Below, piece after piece: positions 42,042-51,268 of a stretch of 64,000 bases of DNA; the stretch's first letter is position 1, and each line of letters begins with the position of its first letter. Both the position numbers and the translations under genes were made by a program. The notes beneath the pieces were generated by a model that was given only the letters and a program-made list of their open reading frames with translations, was not told the origin of the DNA and did no database searches. This stretch comes from Chitinophagales bacterium. Its GTDB lineage: Bacteria > Bacteroidota > Bacteroidia > Chitinophagales > Chitinophagaceae. The DNA lies in NCBI GenBank assembly GCA_020636575.1, contig JACJXP010000001.1, forward strand, positions 434,001-498,000, given 5' to 3'.

Positions 42042-43843
42042 CCGCTGAAGAATTTCAAAATATTGCCGCTACAATTCCTCATCAACCCGGTATCTATAAG
42101 TACTTTGATAAGTCCGGGGAGATACTGTATGTAGGAAAGGCCAAGGACCTTCGTAAAAGAGTCGGCTCCTATTTCACAAAAACATTTACAGGATATAAAA
42201 CCCATGAACTGGTTCGACGGATCAATCATATTGAGTTCATGATCGTCAACTCCGAGCAGGATGCTTTTTTGCTTGAAAACACCCTCATCAAACAATACCA
42301 GCCCCGGTTCAATATCAACCTGAAAGATGATAAAAGCTATCCTTTCATCGTCATTAAAAAAGAACCCTTTCCCCGGGTTTTTTTGACACGAAAAAAACTG
42401 AATGACGGTTCCGAATACCTTGGTCCTTATACATCAGTAAAAAAAGTAAGGGAATTACTGAACTTTATCAAACAGACAATCCAGTTACGAAGCTGTTCAC
42501 TGAACCTCACAGAGAATAATATCAAAAAAAAGAAATTCAAACTTTGTCTTGAATATCACCTGGGCAACTGTAAAGGGCCTTGCGAAGGACTACAAACCAC
42601 AGAAGATTATGATGAGAGCCTTGTTCAGCTTAAAAATCTGTTGAGAGGAAACCTCGCCCCGGTAATACGGCATTTCAAAAAAGAAATGGCAGGCCATGCC
42701 GAAACCCTTGAATTTGAAAAAGCCGAACAGATTCGCAGTAAGATCAGCTTTCTGGAGAATTATCAATCAAAATCAGTAGTTGCCAATGCAGTTAAGGGAG
42801 ATATGGATGTATTCTCCCTCTTAAAAGAAAATAATATCGCATACGTCAATTATTTAATGGTTAGAAATGGAACGGTGATCCAAACGCAGACCAGCAAAGT
42901 GGAAAGTAAACTCGATGAAACGGAAGAGGAGTTACTCGTATTCTCAATTGTACATATGAGGGCTACTTTTAACAGCGATGCCCGGGAGATCATAGTCCCT
43001 TTCAGAATTGACTTTCCTCAAAACGAGATATTGGTCACTGTTCCCCGGGCAGGTGATAAAAAAAAGCTGCTGGACCTCTCTCAAAAAAACGTATCCCATT
43101 TCATAGAAGAGCTTAAAAACAAAAAGAGGATCAATACAGGAACAGCTAAAAAGGATAAGCATAAAATTTTAGAACAACTTCAGGCTGATCTGCAATTGAA
43201 GGATTTTCCCGGCCATATTGAGTGTTTTGATAACTCTAATTTCCAGGGAAGCTTTCCTGTTTCAGCAATGGTTTGTTTCAGGAACGGAGAACCATCCAAA
43301 CAGGATTATCGGCGCTTTAATATTAAAACTGTAAAGGGCATCAATGATTTTGCCAGCATGAAAGAAACCGTTTACAGACGCTATAAGAGGCTTTTAGAGG
43401 AAGAAAAGGATTTTCCTCAACTCATTGTTATTGATGGCGGTAAAGGGCAATTAAACGCCGCCAGGGAAGCTATAATAGAATTGAACGCCTTGGGAAAAAC
43501 CACCTTGGTTGGTCTGGCTAAGAATGAAGAGGAGATCTTTTTCAGTGGTGACAGCATTCCTTTAAAACTGCCTTATAATAGCGAAAGCTTAAAACTAATA
43601 CGAAGGATCAGGGATGAAGTGCATCGGTTTGGGATCACATTTCACCGTCAAAAAAGAAGCAAAGGCACTTTTAAAAACGAACTGGAAGATATTCCGGGTA
43701 TTGGAAAAAACACAGCAGATCAGTTATTAAAAGCATTCAGATCAGTAAAAAATATCAGGAAAACAGAGCTTGGGGAGTTAGAGAAATTGGTGGGAAAAGC
43801 AAAGGCAAAACTTGTACTTGACCATTTCCAAAAGAACAAATGA
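42038..43843 (+). CDS. uvrC: excinuclease ABC subunit C
   Basis: A 601-residue nuclease of nucleotide excision repair that cuts on both sides of a lesion bound by UvrAB. The GIY-YIG domain starts with QPGIYKYFDKSGEILYVGKA at 17-36, a UVR segment (about 205-240, EFEKAEQIRSKISFLE) follows, and the RNase H-like domain includes HIECFDNSNFQGSFPVSAMV and VIDGGKGQLNAA. The C-terminal helix-hairpin-helix IPGIGKNTADQLLKAF is intact. The gene overlaps the lipoprotein stop by four bases. Confidence 0.97.
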   Translation: MTAEEFQNIAATIPHQPGIYKYFDKSGEILYVGKAKDLRKRVGSYFTKTFTGYKTHELVRRINHIEFMIVNSEQDAFLLENTLIKQYQPRFNINLKDDKSYPFIVIKKEPFPRVFLTRKKLNDGSEYLGPYTSVKKVRELLNFIKQTIQLRSCSLNLTENNIKKKKFKLCLEYHLGNCKGPCEGLQTTEDYDESLVQLKNLLRGNLAPVIRHFKKEMAGHAETLEFEKAEQIRSKISFLENYQSKSVVANAVKGDMDVFSLLKENNIAYVNYLMVRNGTVIQTQTSKVESKLDETEEELLVFSIVHMRATFNSDAREIIVPFRIDFPQNEILVTVPRAGDKKKLLDLSQKNVSHFIEELKNKKRINTGTAKKDKHKILEQLQADLQLKDFPGHIECFDNSNFQGSFPVSAMVCFRNGEPSKQDYRRFNIKTVKGINDFASMKETVYRRYKRLLEEEKDFPQLIVIDGGKGQLNAAREAIIELNALGKTTLVGLAKNEEEIFFSGDSIPLKLPYNSESLKLIRRIRDEVHRFGITFHRQKRSKGTFKNELEDIPGIGKNTADQLLKAFRSVKNIRKTELGELEKLVGKAKAKLVLDHFQKNK

Positions 43844-43869
43844 GAAGGAGAAAAGGCTATAAAAAAAAT

Positions 43870-43899
43870 GGGGCCCGGATAGAAATCCAGCCCCGTTTT
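43870..43899 (+). terminator. probable terminator of uvrC
   Basis: GGGG..GGAT pairs with ATCC..CCCC with an internal loop, followed by GTTTTT. It lies 27 bases after the uvrC stop. Confidence 0.6.
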
Positions 43900-44018
43900 T
43901 AAAATCCAATATCCTATGAAAAACCGAGACGAAAATACGATATTTCTTTTTATTTCCTATAGGACTTTTACGATACCCCCTACTTTTTTTCTAATTTATT
44001 TTGAATTAGTTATCAAAC

Positions 44019-44041
44019 AAAAAAGCCCCTTAAAAGGGGCT
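44019..44041 (-). terminator. terminator of the gldKLMN operon
   Basis: AGCCCCT pairs with AGGGGCT (44024-44030 and 44035-44041) around a four-base loop; on the minus strand a T-run follows (AAAAAA at 44019-44024 on the plus strand). It lies 35 bases after the gldN stop. Confidence 0.85.
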
Positions 44042-44075
44042 TAAATATGATGTTTAAACGGTGTTCTCTGGTTCT

Positions 44076-45119
44076 TTAATACGACCAGAGATCCTGCTCA
44101 AAATTGAACATTTTCTCCTTGATATTGTCGCCTTCCAGCAATCTGAGTATTGGATCCTGAATATACACTCTTAAAGCTTTATTCATAGGATTATCCAATG
44201 ATGACTTTACAATGTAGCTACTGAACATCCGGCTTTCAAAAAGCTCTTCCCAGGTCATTCTGCTTTGTCCCATGTTTTTTGGGTTATATACCTCATACTT
44301 CACCAAAATAGGGCGAAGATCAGGGTAGTATAGCCAAAACATAATGGAATTACCCCTTTCCTGGCCATTTGGAAGGTAAAGCGTCTTAAGAGGTGCTATT
44401 CCTAATATTCGGCAAAACATCCGGCTTGATTCACGGTCGAACACCCATTCTTCTTTAATAGCTAGCTTAAGAACCGTTTTGGGGTCAAAACTGGCCCTTG
44501 TTACTACATATCTGATAATCTTTGAAGGGTCATTAACATCTGTCTGGGCTACAGTATCAGCCGTACCAGCGGTCAATTGCTCAATTTCAGCTAAACTCAC
44601 TGGAGTTGTAAATCTGTCATCAGCAAATGCGGTTACCTCACCTGATTTTACTGCGTTTAGCAGGATATCAACAAACATCTGGCTTCCATTATCATCAACT
44701 GACTCATACTGGAAAACCCGGTTGATTTTCTCCCTGAGGTCTAACTCTCTCCATACTTTTTCAGCATATAAGGCATCATCCCAGCGTAAATGCTCATAGT
44801 CTAACGGAGTTCTTTCTGTAAGACTCGATTTATCAAAAGCATTATCATTCCGAAGAGATTTCTTTGCTTCATTACTGATCATGCTTGATGAATCCACAAC
44901 GATGGGAATGTTACCATAAGGATCATAACCAGACGGTACATTATTGTTATTGTTTTGTTGTTGCTGGTTGCCTGTAGTATCTGTTCCGGGTTTTGCTGGT
45001 TGATTACCAGAATTATCCCTTCTTCTTCCACTACGTTGAGCATCTGCACTTTGTGCAATCAATGCCACAACCAAACAGCCTAACAAACATTTAAGAAATA
45101 TGCTTTTCATGTCCCTCAT
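44076..45119 (-). CDS. gldN: gliding motility / type IX secretion protein GldN
   Basis: A 347-residue periplasmic protein that with GldK forms the ring complex of the type IX secretion system. The signal peptide ends near residue 27 (SADAQ). A low-complexity segment rich in N and Q follows, then the conserved GldN/PorN domain (about 95-347) with YEHLRWDDALYAEKVWRELD near its start and YVIQDPILRL-like residues near its end. The start is 45119; a second methionine is three codons later. It begins two bases after gldM ends, so the two are cotranslated. Confidence 0.93.
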   Translation of the reverse strand: MRDMKSIFLKCLLGCLVVALIAQSADAQRSGRRRDNSGNQPAKPGTDTTGNQQQQNNNNNVPSGYDPYGNIPIVVDSSSMISNEAKKSLRNDNAFDKSSLTERTPLDYEHLRWDDALYAEKVWRELDLREKINRVFQYESVDDNGSQMFVDILLNAVKSGEVTAFADDRFTTPVSLAEIEQLTAGTADTVAQTDVNDPSKIIRYVVTRASFDPKTVLKLAIKEEWVFDRESSRMFCRILGIAPLKTLYLPNGQERGNSIMFWLYYPDLRPILVKYEVYNPKNMGQSRMTWEELFESRMFSSYIVKSSLDNPMNKALRVYIQDPILRLLEGDNIKEKMFNFEQDLWSY

Positions 45120-45121
45120 TT

Positions 45122-46651
45122 TTATTTGATATAGTAAACAAGTCCGGGAATCTTACGAACCCGTCCATCTGGCCCCTGGGCCCTTATTTCATCAATGGTA
45201 ACGGTTCTTCCGGTTTTTAAGTTACGTATAATACTTAACGCTTTAGGACTCCAGGTATTGCCCTGGCACGGCGCTTCATCAATGTATCCCTCGTCATTAT
45301 CCGCAGTTAAAGTAAAGCTAACAACGGTATATCTTAGATCAAACGGGAAGTCCTTGATAGCAGCACTTACACCACTTTGAGCCCTGAACTGACCAGCGAT
45401 CATATTCTCGTTACTCATTACTCCACCTACACTGGCAACAGGATCCGGAATAGTTCTGACACGGAATTGTGCTACACCGGCAACTTTACCTTCCACAGAA
45501 ACGGTGATCTTACAATCATCGGTTACGCTGTTCACCCGAACAACATATTTACCATTACCTGCACGGGTAAGGCTTCCGCCACCACCAGAAATGGATGCCT
45601 GCACTTTATCATCGCCACCACCACTGGCAGCAATGGTTACAGGATTATCAACGCCGATATATAATACGTTCATTTTATCAAGTGCTATAGAAGCATTGGC
45701 AGAACCAACTACGTATTCAACATTTTTTTCTAATATCTCCATTTTACCGGTTACCTGGTTCATGTAAGATATTTTAACCGGAATACTTCTGGATCCAACT
45801 CCACCTGCTTGTCCTTTATATAATGCAAAGCCCTCTTCGCCAATAGGAACATTAGATCCACCGATCGTAATGGTAGGCTGTGCTGCTTTACTAAAGGCAC
45901 CGATACCAGCTTTAATTTCTATTTCCTGGCCGGGCATCAGGTAGTTTGAGTTTTGACCAACAATAGCTGCATAAGAATCAAAGATCACTTTCACTTCACC
46001 CACTTTCTTGTGACATTCTGCTATTACTTTATTCTCAGCTGTTTTAATATCATTCTGGAATTTACTCAGGATCGTTAATCCGGCAACAGTAGGTACCATA
46101 TTGAAATAAGCAATATCCCAGTCCTTCACTTTACCATCTCTTCCGGGAGGGTTATCCAGGTTTACAAATGGTGATTTGAATGCACTGTCAATCGCAGGAT
46201 CTAAACCACGGAGATCCTTTGAAAATTGTTCCAGTCTTTTTTTCAGGTCATTTCCTTTCCCTTCTTTTACCATCAACTTGGTTACAATATCCAGGTTGTC
46301 TTCTTTAAAAGGTTCGTCAGTACCGGGCTTACCCCCGGCTAATGTTATGATCTGACCTTTTAAACTCTCTATATAATCATAGAGGTCCTTGGATATTTTA
46401 GCTGCTTCCTGCGCTTTAGGATACCAAATTTCTGCTCTCTCCTTTGTTTGAGGTTCCAGGGTTTTTTCTTCAAGCGACTTCAGAATTGTTGCTGTAGAAG
46501 CGCTTACAGTGTTATTGGTATTTTCCAGGCTGCGCCTTACTGTTTTAAAGGCATTGAGGATCTCAGATGATACGTTCAGTGCCAACAGGGCTGTTAACAC
46601 CAGGTACATAATATTGATCATCTTCTGCCGGGGCTCTTTAGGTAAAGCCAT
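45122..46651 (-). CDS. gldM: gliding motility / type IX secretion protein GldM
   Basis: A 509-residue protein with one N-terminal membrane helix (about 12-32, MINIMYLVLTALLALNVSSE) and a long periplasmic part of four domains that transmits motor motion from GldL to the outer membrane complex. The N-terminus MALPKEPRQKMIN and the GldM domain signature DWDIAYFNMVPTVAGLT are clear. Length is typical. The gap to gldL is 85 bases and contains a strong stem-loop, while gldN follows after two bases. Confidence 0.96.
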   Translation of the reverse strand: MALPKEPRQKMINIMYLVLTALLALNVSSEILNAFKTVRRSLENTNNTVSASTATILKSLEEKTLEPQTKERAEIWYPKAQEAAKISKDLYDYIESLKGQIITLAGGKPGTDEPFKEDNLDIVTKLMVKEGKGNDLKKRLEQFSKDLRGLDPAIDSAFKSPFVNLDNPPGRDGKVKDWDIAYFNMVPTVAGLTILSKFQNDIKTAENKVIAECHKKVGEVKVIFDSYAAIVGQNSNYLMPGQEIEIKAGIGAFSKAAQPTITIGGSNVPIGEEGFALYKGQAGGVGSRSIPVKISYMNQVTGKMEILEKNVEYVVGSANASIALDKMNVLYIGVDNPVTIAASGGGDDKVQASISGGGGSLTRAGNGKYVVRVNSVTDDCKITVSVEGKVAGVAQFRVRTIPDPVASVGGVMSNENMIAGQFRAQSGVSAAIKDFPFDLRYTVVSFTLTADNDEGYIDEAPCQGNTWSPKALSIIRNLKTGRTVTIDEIRAQGPDGRVRKIPGLVYYIK

Positions 46652-46694
46652 GACTATTTCGGTTTAATATGATTAGTAATGATGACTTATAGTA

Positions 46695-46725
46695 TGTATC
46701 AGCCCGGTATTACCAGGCTGATACA
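46695..46725 (-). promoter_or_regulatory. stem-loop between gldL and gldM
   Basis: TGTATCAGCC pairs perfectly with GGCTGATACA, and GGT/ACC extends the stem after one mismatch, giving about 13 pairs. It lies 12 bases after the gldL stop. No T-run follows on the minus strand, so it is more likely an mRNA processing or 3'-end protecting structure than a terminator. Confidence 0.6.
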
Positions 46726-46736
46726 TCAGTTATAAT

Positions 46737-47510
46737 TTAGTTGCGACCCTGCATGGCACTCAACATATTACCATAAATGCTGTTCAGGCGGCCCAGGTTA
46801 CCGGCAAGGTGACCGATCTGCTCCTGTACTTTCTTCGCATCTTCTGCACTGTTCAGCATTGAGTTCGAGGTTTCTGTAAGTTTTCCATAGAATGAATTCA
46901 GGGCTTTCAGGTGATTATTGCTTTCCTGTAATTCCAGCTCATAAATTGTATTCAGGGAAGACAGGTTCTTGGTAAGCACCTGGATCTGATCATGAAATAC
47001 TTTAGCTCCTTCTGTTGCAGAATTAAATGCTCCAACAGATGAAGCAGCATTAGTGTATGCATCTTTTACTTTATCTAATTGACCAGTTACCTCTTTAGTT
47101 TTTGCAGCAAAATCATCTGTCGCTGAAATAGTGTCAGAGATATTGTTCATCCCTGTTACGGTAGTATTCAGTTGCTTAAAACCATCTCCTAACCTTTTCA
47201 TGGTATCAGGAGTGATATCAGCTTCCATTAACATTTTATCCATAGCAGCGAAACCAGCCCTTGTTTGAGCGCCGGCAACGGAAAACTGCTCCTCATCATG
47301 AGTAGCATCTTTGATAGGCGGATAAATGGCATATAAAATACCGTATAGAGCAAAAATGATTGCTTCGGTTGTTAACCCGATCCAGAGCCATGTGTCTGCA
47401 TCAGAGGCATGGGTGATCTTTCTGAGGGCTCCCCAGATTACTAGTGCTGCACCAAATGATACGCCTACGTCTACCCATTTACTTACTTTGGAAGGAATAG
47501 CTGCTGCCAT
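46737..47510 (-). CDS. gldL: gliding motility / type IX secretion motor protein GldL
   Basis: A 257-residue inner-membrane protein, the proton-channel subunit of the type IX motor. Two membrane helices are seen (about 14-32 and 41-62), and the second holds Glu49 in GLTTEAIIFALYG, the protonatable glutamate required for motor function. The long C-terminal tail is a helical coiled-coil rich region. The start MAAAIPSKVS at 47510 places the glutamate at 49 as in the family; the frame to 47561 overlaps a stem-loop and is unlikely. Stem-loops flank the gene on both sides. Confidence 0.95.
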   Translation of the reverse strand: MAAAIPSKVSKWVDVGVSFGAALVIWGALRKITHASDADTWLWIGLTTEAIIFALYGILYAIYPPIKDATHDEEQFSVAGAQTRAGFAAMDKMLMEADITPDTMKRLGDGFKQLNTTVTGMNNISDTISATDDFAAKTKEVTGQLDKVKDAYTNAASSVGAFNSATEGAKVFHDQIQVLTKNLSSLNTIYELELQESNNHLKALNSFYGKLTETSNSMLNSAEDAKKVQEQIGHLAGNLGRLNSIYGNMLSAMQGRN

Positions 47511-47561
47511 AATTGGATTTTTAAAGAGTTTAGTGGTTTGAAAGTTATTATTAAAGGACAA

Positions 47562-47592
47562 TGAGAGGACAGGACATTTATCTGTCCTCTCA
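47562..47592 (-). promoter_or_regulatory. stem-loop between gldK and gldL
   Basis: TGAGAGGACAG pairs perfectly with CTGTCCTCTCA (11 bp) around a nine-base loop. On the minus strand no T-run follows; on the plus strand a T-rich stretch follows but no plus-strand gene ends here. A near-consensus -7 box (TAACTTTC at 47540-47547) lies between the stem and gldL. Confidence 0.6.
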
Positions 47593-47650
47593 ATATTTTT
47601 ATTTTACGTTAGTTGAAAATTAGCAGTAGTGGTTGAGTCAGCCACGGTTA

Positions 47651-48964
47651 TTATTTTTTCCTACCTTTTACCGGAGCTGCAGGTAAATCAATTACACAAC
47701 GGAAACCTATATAAGACTTGGTTGAATCCTGGTACTCATAAGTGCTGGTGCCTGTCTGTAAATAATAGCCTACATCTTTCCAGCTTCCGCCGCGGATAAT
47801 TTTACGTTTCATTAAAGGAGGATCGTCATCTTTTGCATTCCAGCGTACATCCGGGTTCATGTCATGCATAAAGTTTGTTCTTCCCTCATAATAAATAGAA
47901 GATGTCCACTCGGCCACATTACCTGCCATGCAATAAAGACCATAATCATTTGGCCAGTAAGCATCAGCACGGACAGTGTAAAAACCTCCATCCTCAGGAT
48001 AGTTACCACGGCCTGGCTTAAAGTTGGCCATTAAACATCCTTTCTTATTACGCAGGTAATAGTTACCCCAGGGGAACATAGATTGTGAACGACCACCACG
48101 AGCCGCATATTCCCACTGCCCTTCGGTTGGCAATCTGAAATCTGACTCCTGGGTTCTTTTCTTGGAATCAAGATAAGAGTTCAGCAAATGGGTTCTCCAC
48201 TCACAAAATGCAGTGGCTTGTTTCCAGTTAACCCCTACTACAGGATAATTACCGAAAGCCGGGTGAGAGAAATATCTTTTGGTCATTGGCTCATTATAAG
48301 AATAAGAGAAATCTCTGATCCATGCCAATGTATCGGGATAAATAGGAATATCTTTCTTTACAATAAAAGTTGACCTTGGCTTACCGGCATTTTCTCTTCT
48401 TGCCGCTTCCTTCAGGTCAAAAACCTCGGAGTGGAAAATGATCTTGGAAGGATCAATTTCTTTTTTACCGAATATCCTGTCGTCCGGAGGAAGGATGATA
48501 TCAGTACCGGCCAGTTGCTCCATTACCTTGGGATCATCCCATTTCATGGTTTTCATTTTAGCCCAGTCTACATACTCATTGCCATCAGCACCGGCTTTTA
48601 CATAACCCATTTTACGGGCCACCACAGAATCCCTTACCCAGTATACAAACTGGCGATATTCATTGTTGGTGATCTCCGTTGCATCCATCCAGAATCCGCT
48701 GATAGATATATTGCGGTTACGGGCACTAAATGCATAGGCAGGGTCCTCATCGCTGGGTCCCATATGAAATGTACCCTGCGGTACATAGACCATACCGGGA
48801 GGCTTAGGTAAACTGTATTTACTCCCTGGAGCAATACCATGCACCTGGCCATCATTAGGCAGCGTTCCGCCTTTGTTTTTCTTTTTCCCCAGGATTCCAC
48901 AACCAGTCATCAACGACATACAGGTGGCTGCCAGCAGGGTGTAATAAAGGTTTCTCATTTTCAT
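47651..48964 (-). CDS. gldK: gliding motility / type IX secretion lipoprotein GldK
   Basis: A lipoprotein of about 437 residues that with GldN forms the periplasmic ring of the type IX system. The signal ends with LMTGC (lipobox cysteine near residue 22). The body is a formylglycine-generating-enzyme-like (SUMF1) domain: VYVPQGTFHMGPSDEDPAY, ISGFWMDATEITNNEYRQF and IIRGGSWKDVGYYL. The start is placed at 48964 (MKMRN) with 48958 as the alternative; the frame to 49015 lies upstream of the -7 box at 48984-48991 and is ruled out. It is the first gene of gldKLMN. Confidence 0.94.
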   Translation of the reverse strand: MKMRNLYYTLLAATCMSLMTGCGILGKKKNKGGTLPNDGQVHGIAPGSKYSLPKPPGMVYVPQGTFHMGPSDEDPAYAFSARNRNISISGFWMDATEITNNEYRQFVYWVRDSVVARKMGYVKAGADGNEYVDWAKMKTMKWDDPKVMEQLAGTDIILPPDDRIFGKKEIDPSKIIFHSEVFDLKEAARRENAGKPRSTFIVKKDIPIYPDTLAWIRDFSYSYNEPMTKRYFSHPAFGNYPVVGVNWKQATAFCEWRTHLLNSYLDSKKRTQESDFRLPTEGQWEYAARGGRSQSMFPWGNYYLRNKKGCLMANFKPGRGNYPEDGGFYTVRADAYWPNDYGLYCMAGNVAEWTSSIYYEGRTNFMHDMNPDVRWNAKDDDPPLMKRKIIRGGSWKDVGYYLQTGTSTYEYQDSTKSYIGFRCVIDLPAAPVKGRKK

Positions 48965-48983
48965 ACACTTAAAGGGTATTGGG

Positions 48984-48991
48984 CAAATATA
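48984..48991 (-). promoter_or_regulatory. candidate -7 box for gldKLMN
   Basis: The minus strand reads TATATTTG (TAnnTTTG), 19 bases before the start at 48964. A TTG lies 23 bases further upstream, slightly beyond the usual spacing. Confidence 0.5.
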
Positions 48992-49112
48992 ATGTTTTGA
49001 CTTGTTCTCAGACACAACGTTAATATTTATTTTTTTTGGTTCAAAGTGTTTTATACGAGGTAAATTTTCTAACGGATACGAGTCTCATTTTATTGTATTT
49101 CGTTAAAATTAT

Positions 49113-51185
49113 TTAAAGGTTTTTTGCCCTGTTTATCAATGACATAAGTTCCCTTGCTGAAAATACGGGAGCCTGGCAAGTGTAATTACGACATAGGTAT
49201 ATCGGAGTTTTATCAGCCCCATGTTTACCAGTCAGCAAAGGCCAGTCATTATCCTCCTTTTCGTCACGGGAAGATGCCATGCAAACCTTATATGGGATAT
49301 ATTCCGATAAAACCTCATTTAAAATATTCTCATAATCATCCCCCTTGATCGCAATTTCATTAGTTCCTGCTATTAATTCGAAAAAAAGGCAGGCCCAGTT
49401 GCCAAAAGAAACAGGGTATTTAATGATTGCACTACCCAGGTTATTGACCATCTGCCTGCTCCGTTCTTTCCAGGCATTTTGATCAAATAAAATGGAAAGA
49501 TGCCATAGATTATGAGCCATTACGGCATTCCCAGACGGAGTGGCACTATCATAAACATCTTTTTTCCTGATTATTACATCCTGTTGCTTGGCAGACGTAT
49601 AATAGAAAAAAGCTTCTTCGGGTTCCGAAAATTCTGATGCTACCAGGTTATATAGATCCCGGGCTTTAATAAGCCAGCCTGTATCGGCTGTTATTTCATG
49701 CAATTGCACCAGTGACTGAATAAGAAATGCATAATCATCAAGAAATGCAGGATGCCCCTTTTTATCATTTTTCCAGTTATGATAAAACTGTTCGCTGTTT
49801 TCATCTTTCATTTTCCTAAACAGAAATGCCATATTCTTTTCTGCCAGTTCCCGGTATTGAATCTTACCTGTTGCAGCGTAAACCTTGCTACATGCAGTAT
49901 TCATTAGAGCATTCCAGCCCAGGATAATTTTATCATCCAGACCGGGACGGACCCTTAGTTCTCTTGCATCTAATAATCTTTTTATCCCTCTTTCTAATAT
50001 TTCTTTTAATGCAGTCGCATCAACATTTTTTTCCTGGGCAAATTCATCTAATGGTTTTTTGACCCAAAGAATATTCTGGTGTTCCCAGTTACCATTTTCG
50101 GTAATATCATAGTATTCGCAGAAAATCTGAGAATCTTCTCCAAGTAAATGATCTACTTCTTTTTTTGCCCATACATAGAATTTCCCCTCCACCCCTTCAC
50201 TATCGGCATCAAGTGCAGCATAGAATCCTCCATCGGAATGAAGCATCTCTCTCTGAATAAAATCCATGGTTTGTTCAATGGCATGTCTATATTTTTCCTG
50301 CTTTGTTAATTGATACGCTTCTGCCAATACAGTAAGAAGAAGTGCATTATCATAAAGCATTTTTTCAAAATGAGGCACCAGCCATTCAGTATCGGTAGAG
50401 TAGCGGGCAAATCCCCCTCCCACATGATCATAGATACCACCCTGTATCATTTTATCAATACTCAGCAAAGCCTGTTGCAAAGCAGTTTCATTATCGGTAT
50501 TGTGATAATACCGCAACAAGAAAAGAATTGAAAAGCTTTGTGGGAATTTTGGAGCCCTTCCAAAACCGCCCCACTCCTTATCTGCAGATTTCATCAGGCT
50601 ATCAAAAATACCTGTAGCATTAGCAACAGATACCAAATCGTCAGCATCCCCTTTCAGCAACTTGCTGAAATCATTAGATTGCTCCAGATGTGCCGTCAGG
50701 TTCTCTGCCTGTGAATCGATCTCATGTTTCTTTTCCTCGTATGATTTGGAAATCCCTGTTAATACCTCTTTCCATGATGGCCGGTTATAAGCCCTTTGTG
50801 GCGGAAAATAGGTACCCCCAAAAAAAGGCTTTCCACCCGGCGTCAAAAAAACATTCAGTGGCCAGCCGCCACTTCCTGTCATTGCCTGCACTGCATCCAT
50901 ATAAATATTGTCCAGGTCAGGCCGCTCTTCCCGGTCTATTTTAATATTGATAAAATGCCGGTTCATGATCTCAGCAGTAGCTTCATCTTCAAAACTCTCT
51001 CTCTCCATAACATGACACCAATGACAGGCCGAATAGCCAATACTTACAAGTATGGGTTTATTCTCTTCTTTTGCTTTGTTAAGCGCTTCTTCTCCCCACG
51101 GATACCAGTTTACGGGATTATGAGCATGTTGCTGCAAATAGGGACTTGTCTCATTGCCAAGATGATTAGTATACTTATACGCCAT
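49113..51185 (-). CDS. thioredoxin-domain protein, YyaL/DUF255 family
   Basis: A 690-residue protein. The N-terminal DUF255 thioredoxin-like domain has CHWC in YSACHWCHVMERESFED (about 52-55) and WPLNVFLTPGGKPFFGGTYF. The rest is an (alpha/alpha)6 barrel with HFEKMLYDNALLL, as in the N-acylglucosamine 2-epimerase-like clan. The family (YyaL, human SPATA20) is conserved but its substrate is unknown. It ends about 120 bases upstream of the gldK promoter on the same strand. Confidence 0.9.
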   Translation of the reverse strand: MAYKYTNHLGNETSPYLQQHAHNPVNWYPWGEEALNKAKEENKPILVSIGYSACHWCHVMERESFEDEATAEIMNRHFINIKIDREERPDLDNIYMDAVQAMTGSGGWPLNVFLTPGGKPFFGGTYFPPQRAYNRPSWKEVLTGISKSYEEKKHEIDSQAENLTAHLEQSNDFSKLLKGDADDLVSVANATGIFDSLMKSADKEWGGFGRAPKFPQSFSILFLLRYYHNTDNETALQQALLSIDKMIQGGIYDHVGGGFARYSTDTEWLVPHFEKMLYDNALLLTVLAEAYQLTKQEKYRHAIEQTMDFIQREMLHSDGGFYAALDADSEGVEGKFYVWAKKEVDHLLGEDSQIFCEYYDITENGNWEHQNILWVKKPLDEFAQEKNVDATALKEILERGIKRLLDARELRVRPGLDDKIILGWNALMNTACSKVYAATGKIQYRELAEKNMAFLFRKMKDENSEQFYHNWKNDKKGHPAFLDDYAFLIQSLVQLHEITADTGWLIKARDLYNLVASEFSEPEEAFFYYTSAKQQDVIIRKKDVYDSATPSGNAVMAHNLWHLSILFDQNAWKERSRQMVNNLGSAIIKYPVSFGNWACLFFELIAGTNEIAIKGDDYENILNEVLSEYIPYKVCMASSRDEKEDNDWPLLTGKHGADKTPIYLCRNYTCQAPVFSARELMSLINRAKNL

Positions 51186-51221
51186 AGTTGGTTAAAGCTA
51201 AGTTCGTTTAATGATAGTGCA

Positions 51222-51245
51222 CAAAAAAAGGCACCGGGTGGTGCC
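51222..51245 (-). terminator. terminator of the hemD unit
   Basis: GGCACC/GGTGCC with a GGGT loop is followed by a seven-base T-run on the minus strand. It lies between hemD and the YyaL-type gene. Confidence 0.85.
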
Positions 51246-51268
51246 TTTTCGATTTATTTATTAAAACA

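Noticed and set aside
47562..47605. Plus-strand terminator (stem followed by T-rich stretch)
   Set aside because: No plus-strand gene ends here; the stem is better explained as part of the gldKLMN transcript.
49113..51185. YyaL-type protein as part of the gliding operon
   Set aside because: A separate promoter for gldK lies downstream of its stop, and the family occurs widely without gliding genes.
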